Assembly: GCA_937892015.1 (NCBI GenBank)
Contig: CALAUY010000045.1
Coordinates: 1 to 12,517, forward strand
Source: an uncultured Bacteroidales bacterium
Lineage (GTDB): Bacteria > Bacteroidota > Bacteroidia > Bacteroidales > Paludibacteraceae
Direction: 5' to 3'
Length of the DNA: 12,517 nt
Part shown: positions 7,083 through 12,517 of the stretch, piece by piece
Layout: each line of letters opens with the position of its first letter
Position numbering within the stretch: the stretch's first letter is position 1
The notes under the pieces: generated by a model
The model's input: the letters and a program-made list of their open reading frames with translations, nothing else
What the model was told of the DNA's origin: nothing
The model's database searches: none
Program-made: the position numbers and the translations under genes

Positions 7083-7621
7083 AAGAGCGTGTTACGTACG
7101 GCGCACGCACATTTGTGCCCGCCATCAACAAAGAAGAGATTGCAGCCGCTGTCAAGCACGTGGCCGAAGAGTTGAACCGTGACTACGCCGGCAAAGAGCC
7201 TGTCTTTCTGGTCGTACTGAACGGCGCGTTCATGTTCGCCGCCGACTTGGTGAGAGAGGTCACTTTCGACAACCTCATCTCGTTCGTCAAACTGGCGTCG
7301 TACAGCGGCACACAATCGACCGGAAAAGTGAAAGAACTGATTGGGCTGGAGATAGATGTGCACGGCAAGGATGTGATTATTGTGGAAGATATCGTGGAGT
7401 CGGGACTGACCATGCACCGCGTGATGCAGCAATTGAGAGAATGGGGCGCAGCAAGCGTACAGATTTGTACGTTCGTCCACAAAGCGATGAAACTGGAGTA
7501 CGAGGACGCCCGACCCAAGTATATCGGGATGAATATCCCCGACCGATTCATTATCGGTTACGGACTCGACATTGACGGCCATGCGCGCAACCTCTCTGAG
7601 GTGTACGAACTGGGCGAATAA
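7079..7621 (+). CDS. hpt: Hypoxanthine phosphoribosyltransferase
   Basis: A 180-residue type I phosphoribosyltransferase of usual length. The PRPP-binding motif is IIVEDIVESGLT (100-111), with the conserved acidic pair E103-D104. VVLNGAFMFAADL (45-57) and KLASYSGTQSTGKV (71-84) correspond to the family's PPi loop and flexible loop. It converts hypoxanthine (and usually guanine) with PRPP to IMP/GMP for purine salvage in the cytoplasm. It starts inside the stop of the SPOR gene and precedes adk by 27 bp, fitting a nucleotide-metabolism operon. Confidence 0.93.
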   Translation: MKERVTYGARTFVPAINKEEIAAAVKHVAEELNRDYAGKEPVFLVVLNGAFMFAADLVREVTFDNLISFVKLASYSGTQSTGKVKELIGLEIDVHGKDVIIVEDIVESGLTMHRVMQQLREWGAASVQICTFVHKAMKLEYEDARPKYIGMNIPDRFIIGYGLDIDGHARNLSEVYELGE

Positions 7622-7648
7622 AGACCTTAAAACGAACACGCCATATTT

Positions 7649-8227
7649 ATGCAGAACATCATTTTATGCGGTGCACCCGGCTGCGGCAAGGGCACACAAT
7701 CAGACAGAATCGTAGAAAAATACGGCCTAACACATCTCTCCACCGGCGAGATGATGCGCGCCGAAGTGGCATCCGGTTCCGAACTCGGCCGGCTCATCTC
7801 TTCATATACGGGCAAGGGGCAACTCGTCCCCGATGACGTAACCATCCGGATGCTCGAGAAACATTTAGACAACCTGCCGGCACACACCAAAGGGCTCGTT
7901 TTTGACGGCTTTCCGCGCACGGAGAACCAAGCGGTAGAGCTGGAGAAACTGATGGCCAAACGCGGCGACAAGACGGCGTTGCTCCTCGATATTAGGGTGC
8001 CTGAAGACGAGATTATTCAGCGGTTGCTGTTGCGTGGCAAGACTTCCGGCAGAGCCGACGACAACCTCGAAACAATTAAGCAGCGACTCATTGTCTATCA
8101 TGAACAGACTGAGCCTGTGGCCGCTTTCTATAAGGCACGCGACCTATATGCGGCGGTGGATGGACAAGGTGCAATTGCCGACATCACCCAACGCATCGAG
8201 GCCATCCTCGACAGCATCTATTGTTGA
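7649..8227 (+). CDS. adk: Adenylate kinase, short-LID form
   Basis: A 192-residue adenylate kinase catalysing ATP + AMP = 2 ADP. Visible are the P-loop GAPGCGKGTQ (8-17), THLSTGEMMR (28-37), GKGQLVPDDV (55-64), FDGFPRT (85-91) and a short LID near RGKTSGRADDN (129-139) without zinc-binding cysteines, as in the short bacterial type. Position 12 of the P-loop is Cys where Ser is more common; the motif stays functional in form. It sits between hpt and obgE in the same orientation, an arrangement common in Bacteroidota. Confidence 0.95.
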   Translation: MQNIILCGAPGCGKGTQSDRIVEKYGLTHLSTGEMMRAEVASGSELGRLISSYTGKGQLVPDDVTIRMLEKHLDNLPAHTKGLVFDGFPRTENQAVELEKLMAKRGDKTALLLDIRVPEDEIIQRLLLRGKTSGRADDNLETIKQRLIVYHEQTEPVAAFYKARDLYAAVDGQGAIADITQRIEAILDSIYC

Positions 8228-8245
8228 ACACTCAATCGTTAAACT

Positions 8246-9487
8246 GTGTCCGGAAATTTCATCGATTATGTGAAGATTTATTGCCGTTCGGGCAAGGGTG
8301 GTGCGGGTTCGCTCCATTTCCACCGAGCTAAGTATGTGCCTAAAGGCGGACCTGATGGCGGTGATGGTGGCCGCGGCGGGCATATCATCTTGCGCGGCAA
8401 TCGCAATCTGTGGACGTTGTTGCACCTCAAATACCAGCGGCATCTCACCGCTACTGATGGTGGGCACGGCGGTGAGTCACGCTCGTTCGGCAAAGACGGG
8501 CAAGACAAAATCATCGAGGTGCCATGCGGCACGGTCGTCTATGATGCCGACACGGGCGAGTTCATCTGCGAGGTGAAAGCCGACAAAGAGGAGGTCGTGC
8601 TGCTCAAGGGCGGACGAGGCGGACTCGGCAACTGGCATTTCCGCACATCTACCAATCAAGCACCGCGCTACGCGCAACCGGGCGAACCGTGTCAAGAACG
8701 CAACATCATCCTCCAACTCAAGGTGCTTGCTGACGTGGGACTCGTCGGATTTCCCAATGCCGGCAAATCGACGCTGCTTTCAGTGGTCAGTGCCGCCAAG
8801 CCGGAGATTGCCGACTACCCCTTCACCACCCTCACGCCGCAACTCGGCATCGTCTCTTACCGCAACGAGCAGTCGTTCTGCATGGCAGACATTCCCGGCA
8901 TCATCGAGGGGGCTGCCGAAGGGAAAGGGCTCGGACTGCGTTTTCTTCGGCATATAGAGCGCAACGCCGTGCTCCTGTTTGTCGTGCCCGCTTCTACGTA
9001 CGACCTCGAGGGTGGCACGGGCACACCCGCGGCCATCTTGCGCGAATATGAGATCTTGCTCGGCGAACTTCGTAAGTACAATCCCGAACTACTCTCTAAA
9101 GCACGTGTGCTCGGCATCTCCAAATGTGACACGGCCGATGCGCAAACTCTCGACAATCTCCGGAACTATTTTGCCGCCCATCCTATCGACAACCCCGATG
9201 CGCCTGAAGCTACGGACGAATGGGGCAACCACGCTGCACGTGTACAAGTGTGCCTCTTCTCTTCGGTGGCACATCAAGGATTAGACGAACTGAAAGATGC
9301 GCTCTGGACCGAACTGAACAAAGAGTGCAACCAAGTGATAGAGATCTCCCACGCACCGATTGACGTTGTGCGCATCGAGCACGAAGAGACCGAGCCCGAA
9401 ACCGACGAGCCGCACACTGTCTATATGAATGAGGAGGAAGAAGAGTGGGATCTGGACAAATACAAGGGCATTGGTTGGGATCAGTAA
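8246..9487 (+). CDS. obgE: Ribosome-assembly GTPase ObgE/CgtA
   Basis: A 413-residue Obg GTPase acting in 50S subunit maturation and stress or growth control. It has the glycine-rich Obg fold (about 1-160: SGKGGAGS, GGPDGGDGGRGGH, KGGRGGLGNWHF) and the G domain with G1 GFPNAGKS (168-175), G2 region YPFTT, G3 DIPG (215-218), G4 SKCD (292-295) and G5 SSV (339-341). The acidic C-terminal tail is typical. The G4 motif has Ser for the usual Asn of NKxD, a variation also seen in related Bacteroidota proteins. The start must be the GTG at 8246, because an in-frame TAA (8240-8242) lies just before it. A small insertion near 253-262 (DLEGGTGTP) is unusual. It ends the operon, converging on the U32 gene. 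Confidence 0.95.
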   Translation: MSGNFIDYVKIYCRSGKGGAGSLHFHRAKYVPKGGPDGGDGGRGGHIILRGNRNLWTLLHLKYQRHLTATDGGHGGESRSFGKDGQDKIIEVPCGTVVYDADTGEFICEVKADKEEVVLLKGGRGGLGNWHFRTSTNQAPRYAQPGEPCQERNIILQLKVLADVGLVGFPNAGKSTLLSVVSAAKPEIADYPFTTLTPQLGIVSYRNEQSFCMADIPGIIEGAAEGKGLGLRFLRHIERNAVLLFVVPASTYDLEGGTGTPAAILREYEILLGELRKYNPELLSKARVLGISKCDTADAQTLDNLRNYFAAHPIDNPDAPEATDEWGNHAARVQVCLFSSVAHQGLDELKDALWTELNKECNQVIEISHAPIDVVRIEHEETEPETDEPHTVYMNEEEEEWDLDKYKGIGWDQ

Positions 9488-9498
9488 CCCGCGAGTCG

Positions 9499-10794
9499 TC
9501 AACTGTTCGCCTGCTCCGGATGACCTGCCACCAGTTTGTATAGTTTGTCGCCGCGATGAAGCGGGCGGTCAGTCTTGAGCGAGAAATATACCCCTTTGAC
9601 GGCCGTATCCGCAGGGATATCTCGGTTTTCCATACCACTTTGCGCAAGATCGATACGCAAGTCCTCCGCCACGCCCTCGTACGCACCGGTCGTTGCACCC
9701 GTCACTAAATATTCGTCGCCCTGCCGGATATCACCCGCCTCCACGAAGAACTCCGCCACGCCAATCTGCTTGAAGTAATTGGTCACTTTTCCCACATATA
9801 CTTTCGTCCGCGTTGCTCGACTTCCATACTCATGCGTCCATTCGCCGAGTCGTTGCCCCAGATAGTAGCCGTCCCACCATCCGCGGTTGAAGACGCGCGC
9901 CAGTCGCTCGTCCCACGCGGCAATGCGCTCTACTATCTCCGGCCGACTGTACTCGCCATTCGCGTACGCCTCGATGGCCTCTCTGTAGCACTCCACCACC
10001 GTCTTGACGTATTCAGGTCCGCGCGCACGACCCTCAATCTTAAAGACTGTCACGCCCGCATCGAGCATCTTGTTGAGGAAATGGATGGTTTTCAGGTCTT
10101 TCGGTGACATGATGTACCGGTTGTCGATGTCGAGTTGCATGCCCGTCTCTTTGTCCTCCACCGTGTAGCCGCGGCGGCATATCTGCACGCACGCACCGCG
10201 GTTGGCACTCAAGTTGTAGTTGTGCAGACTCAGATAACACTTGCCGCTCACGGCCATACATAGCGCGCCGTGACAGAACATCTCGATGCGGATGGGAGCG
10301 CCGCTCCTACCGACGATATGCTGCTCTACGATGTCGCGGTGGATAGATGTCACCTGCTCCAGATTGAGTTCGCGCGCCAACACCACCACATCGGCGAACT
10401 GCGCATAGAACCGCAGCGCCTCTGTATTGGCGATATTCAGTTGCGTAGATAGATGTACCTCCACGCCCGCTTCGTTGGCATAACGCATCACGGCGACATC
10501 CGACGCGATGATGGCAGAGATACCCGCCTGCTTGGCATGATCGACAATAGTACGCATCAAGGGTAAGTCCTCCGGATACATCACCGTGTTGAGCGTCAGA
10601 TAGGTCTTCACGCCCGCCTGACTGCAACGCTCCGCGATAAGATGCAGGTCGTTTGTGGTGAAATTGGCCGATGAACGGGCACGCATGTTCAGGTGCTCAA
10701 TGCCGAAATAAACACTGTCAGCACCGGCATCTATCGCCGCTGACAGACTCTCCCAACTGCCCACAGGGGCCATTATTTCGTACTTTGTACTCAT
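9499..10794 (-). CDS. U32-family (peptidase U32/TrhP-like) protein
   Basis: A 431-residue protein of the U32 family. The signature EMFCHGALCMAVSGKCYLS (171-189) is present, and Cys179, Cys186, Cys202 and Cys206 match the family's conserved iron-sulfur cysteines; Cys174 is an extra one. The N-terminal part is a TIM-barrel-like region (APVGSWESLSAAIDAGAD at 9-26). Characterised relatives (E. coli TrhP/YegQ, RlhA) take part in hydroxylation of tRNA or rRNA rather than proteolysis, so an RNA-modification role is more likely than peptidase activity; which RNA is unknown. It lies downstream of sufB, whose product helps build iron-sulfur clusters, an apt neighbour. Its stop is 11 bp from the obgE stop. 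Confidence 0.9.
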   Translation of the reverse strand: MSTKYEIMAPVGSWESLSAAIDAGADSVYFGIEHLNMRARSSANFTTNDLHLIAERCSQAGVKTYLTLNTVMYPEDLPLMRTIVDHAKQAGISAIIASDVAVMRYANEAGVEVHLSTQLNIANTEALRFYAQFADVVVLARELNLEQVTSIHRDIVEQHIVGRSGAPIRIEMFCHGALCMAVSGKCYLSLHNYNLSANRGACVQICRRGYTVEDKETGMQLDIDNRYIMSPKDLKTIHFLNKMLDAGVTVFKIEGRARGPEYVKTVVECYREAIEAYANGEYSRPEIVERIAAWDERLARVFNRGWWDGYYLGQRLGEWTHEYGSRATRTKVYVGKVTNYFKQIGVAEFFVEAGDIRQGDEYLVTGATTGAYEGVAEDLRIDLAQSGMENRDIPADTAVKGVYFSLKTDRPLHRGDKLYKLVAGHPEQANS

Positions 10795-10803
10795 TCCCTA
10801 ATC

Positions 10804-10899
10804 GTCCAATCGTAAATTCTTTACCCGCAAGGGGTACAATCACTCCGTGTGGTCCAATCGTCAATCAATTGTCCAATCGTAAATCGTCCAATTGTCAAT
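10804..10899. repeat. Four direct repeats of a GTCCAATCGTAAAT-like unit
   Basis: Copies of the 14-mer lie at 10804-10817, 10852-10865 (GTCCAATCGTCAAT), 10871-10884 and 10886-10899 (GTCCAATTGTCAAT). They fill most of the 104-bp gap between sufB and the U32 gene, and the last copy reaches into the sufB stop codon. Similar CAATTGTC-type strings are common between genes in Prevotella-like genomes (recalled, not checked). Spacing is irregular, so it is not a CRISPR array. Confidence 0.8.
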
Positions 10900-12329
10900 T
10901 ACCCAATGCTTCCCTCCAAACTTACTTGTAACAGTTTCTGCGCCTCCACTGCAAACTCCATCGGCAGTTTGTTCAGCACCTCTTTGGCATATCCGTTCAC
11001 GATAAGTCCTACAGCATCCTCCATCCCGATGCCGCGTTGCAGGCAGTAAAAGAGCTGATCTTCAGAAATCTTGCTCGTGGTTGCTTCATGCTCCACTATC
11101 GCCGAGGGGTTGTCAATCTGCATGTCGGGGAAAGTGTGCGCTCCGCATTGGTCGCCCAGTAGCAACGAGTCGCACTGCGAGTAGTTGCGCGCATTGTCAG
11201 CGCCGCGAACCACCTTGACCAAACCGCGGTAACTGTTCTCCGAACGACCCGCACTGATTCCTTTGGATATAATACGCGAGCGGGTGTTCTTGCCCAAATG
11301 AATCATCTTCGTGCCGGTATCGGCCTGCTGGAAATTGTTCGTCACGGCCACAGAATAGAACTCGGCCGACGAGTTGTCGCCGCGGAGAATACAACTCGGA
11401 TATTTCCACGTAATCGCACTACCTGTCTCCACTTGCGTCCAACTCAACCGTGCGTTCTCATGCGTGATGCCCCGTTTCGTAACGAAATTATAGATGCCGC
11501 CCTTCCCCTCTTTGTCGCCCGGGTACCAGTTCTGCACGGTCGAGTACTTCACTTCAGCATCCTTGTGCACCACAATCTCCACGATGGCAGCATGCAGTTG
11601 GTTCTCGTCACGCATTGGAGCCGTGCACCCCTCAAGATAACTCAAGTAAGCCCCCTCGTCGGCGATGAGGAGCGTTCGCTCAAACTGACCCGTACCCGCT
11701 GCGTTGATGCGGAAATACGTGCTCAACTCCATCGGGCAACGCACGCCCTTTGGGATATACACAAACGAGCCGTCCGAGAAAACGGCCGAGTTGAGTGCCG
11801 CATAGAAATTATCGGTGTATGGCACCACCGAACCGAGATACTGCCTTACAAGGTCGGGGTGTTCGCGCACGGCCTCCGAGATAGAACAGAAGATGATGCC
11901 CAGCTTGGCGAGTGTCTCGCGGAAAGTGGTTTTCACCGACACACTGTCCATCACGGCATCCACCGCCATCCCGCTGAGCGCAGCACGTTCCTCAAGGGGT
12001 ATGCCCAGCTTGTCGAACGTCTTCATCAGTTCGGGGTCAATGTCCGACGCACTCTTGACTTTCTTGGTCTGCGGGGCTGCATAATACGAGATGTCCTGAA
12101 AATCAATGTCGGGGATATGGAGATGAGCCCACGTGGGGACACGCATCGTCTGCCATTTGCGCAGGGCCTCCAAACGGAATGCCAGCAACCACTCAGGCTC
12201 GCCTTTCTTCGCCGATATCAGACGCACCACATCCTCGTTCAGACCACGACCTATAATCTCGGTCTCTATATCTGTCGTGAACCCGTACTTGTACTCCGAA
12301 CCCGTTATGTCTTGTATCACATCCTCCAT
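10899..12329 (-). CDS. sufB: Fe-S cluster assembly scaffold SufB
   Basis: A 476-residue SufB, the scaffold component of the SufBCD complex that assembles Fe-S clusters in the cytoplasm. Strong segments include YYAAP (82-86), FVYIPKGVRCPMELSTYFRIN (189-209), YLEGCTAP (231-238), KGGIYNFVTKRG (276-287), HTFPDMQ and EHEATTSKISEDQ (413-425). Cys235 and Glu415 lie at a constant offset of 19 from E. coli SufB Cys254 and Glu434, which are implicated in cluster assembly and the SufD interface. It starts at the ATG at 12329, preceded by an in-frame duplicate of the same start region (see the repeat entry). sufC and sufD, normally next to it, are not present downstream; the U32 gene follows instead. No clear promoter was found just upstream. 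Confidence 0.95.
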   Translation of the reverse strand: MEDVIQDITGSEYKYGFTTDIETEIIGRGLNEDVVRLISAKKGEPEWLLAFRLEALRKWQTMRVPTWAHLHIPDIDFQDISYYAAPQTKKVKSASDIDPELMKTFDKLGIPLEERAALSGMAVDAVMDSVSVKTTFRETLAKLGIIFCSISEAVREHPDLVRQYLGSVVPYTDNFYAALNSAVFSDGSFVYIPKGVRCPMELSTYFRINAAGTGQFERTLLIADEGAYLSYLEGCTAPMRDENQLHAAIVEIVVHKDAEVKYSTVQNWYPGDKEGKGGIYNFVTKRGITHENARLSWTQVETGSAITWKYPSCILRGDNSSAEFYSVAVTNNFQQADTGTKMIHLGKNTRSRIISKGISAGRSENSYRGLVKVVRGADNARNYSQCDSLLLGDQCGAHTFPDMQIDNPSAIVEHEATTSKISEDQLFYCLQRGIGMEDAVGLIVNGYAKEVLNKLPMEFAVEAQKLLQVSLEGSIG

Positions 12330-12399
12330 ACAGCAACGCTTTCCGTCCTATACTTTGTCCTATACTCTTCTCTTTATGTCTTCTACCACATCCTCCATA
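12305..12399. repeat. In-frame duplication of the sufB start region
   Basis: The 26 bp at 12305-12330 (the sufB start) recur at 12374-12399 with 24 identities, 69 bp upstream, exactly 23 codons. On the minus strand the upstream copy reads MEDVVEDIKRRV and then stops at a TAG (12360-12362); a second in-frame TAG is at 12348-12350. Both stops fall in a GTATAGGAC repeat (GTCCTATAC on the plus strand). The result is a 12-codon upstream mini-ORF in the sufB frame, either a decayed duplication or an upstream leader. Confidence 0.8.
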
Positions 12400-12410
12400 A
12401 AACAACAAAC

Positions 12411-12427
12411 CCTCTCAAACCGAGAGG
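12411..12427 (-). terminator. Rho-independent terminator after tRNA-Cys
   Basis: On the minus strand CCTCTC (12422-12427) pairs with GAGAGG (12411-12416) around the loop GGTTT, followed by GTTTGTTGTTTT. It sits about 37 bp past the tRNA-Cys 3' end and just before the sufB upstream region. The stem is short (6 bp) but the U-rich tail is clear. Confidence 0.7.
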
Positions 12428-12479
12428 TAACTTGCGCAGTATAAACCACGCAATCAAATCGAGAGGTACCTTGCGGAGT
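12415..12479. repeat. Direct repeat of the tRNA-Cys 3' end
   Basis: Bases 12415-12440 and 12454-12479 share 23 of 26 positions with an offset of 39 bp. The second copy spans the tRNA acceptor and T-arm end plus the bases just after the tRNA. The first copy overlaps the terminator stem. It resembles an att-like duplication of a tRNA end or a decayed fragment of a second tRNA, but no integrase gene is in view. Confidence 0.75.
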
Positions 12480-12517
12480 CGAACCGCACTAACCGGTTTT
12501 GCAGACCGGGGACTAAA
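12464..12517 (-). tRNA. tRNA-Cys (anticodon GCA), partial at right edge
   Basis: The minus strand shows the anticodon arm CCGGT-CTGCAAA-ACCGG with anticodon GCA at 12500-12502, a short TTAG variable region, the T-arm TGCGG-TTCGACT-CCGCA, acceptor 3' strand AGGTACC and discriminator T, as usual for tRNA-Cys. CCA is not encoded. The 5' acceptor strand and most of the D-arm lie beyond base 12517, so only about 54 nt are present. The truncation is only the window edge. Confidence 0.9.

Noticed and set aside
7052..7639. 195-residue open frame antisense to hpt
   Set aside because: It is the reverse strand of a clear hpt gene, with no recognisable domain; long antisense frames are expected in these GC-richer genes.
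10804..10899. Possible CRISPR array
   Set aside because: The units are 14 bp with irregular gaps of 34, 5 and 1 bp and there are no spacer-sized segments or cas genes.

Overview
The window looks like a chromosomal segment of a Bacteroidales bacterium (Bacteroidota). I cannot fix the genus; something near Prevotellaceae is plausible. The reasons are three promoters with the Bacteroidota -7 box TAnnTTTG and a TTG-type -33 element about 19-20 nt upstream, start codons without Shine-Dalgarno sequences, and protein variants typical of the phylum (TGS/uridine-kinase fusion, lone LytTR regulator, SufB, ObgE). The left part (1 to about 4870) is visibly richer in A+T than the right part (4879 to the end).

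Left region, 1-328: no convincing gene. It holds a perfect 44-bp inverted repeat starting at base 1, two smaller hairpins and a lone leftward -7 box. Region 329-4399 is all on the minus strand. A LytTR regulator overlaps a membrane-anchored protein resembling phosphodiester glycosidases, and a terminator follows. Next come a promoter, a membrane-anchored WG-repeat protein, an overlapping monofunctional peptidoglycan transglycosylase (mtgA), and a YhcG/DUF1016-type PD-(D/E)XK nuclease that lacks its N-terminal part. mtgA also seems short at its C-terminus, so the 56 bp between the two genes look like a deletion or recombination scar. Inside the nuclease gene, four in-frame copies of a palindromic 17-mer encode the repeat (W/L/M)QVPLA. 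This is the most unusual structure in the window.

Region 4400-4878 is a divergent promoter region with degenerate short repeats. Region 4879-9487 is a compact plus-strand operon: nucleoside (uridine) kinase with TGS domain, SPOR-domain exported protein, hpt (purine salvage), adk (adenylate kinase) and obgE (ribosome-assembly GTPase). It is a nucleotide-metabolism and ribosome housekeeping cluster with an ATGA overlap between SPOR and hpt.

Region 9499-12517 is on the minus strand: a partial tRNA-Cys(GCA) running off the right edge, its terminator, an in-frame duplicated copy of the sufB start, sufB, a block of short direct repeats where sufC would normally be expected, and a U32-family protein that converges on obgE with an 11-bp gap. 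Reading the minus strand, the order is tRNA-Cys, terminator, sufB, repeats, U32.
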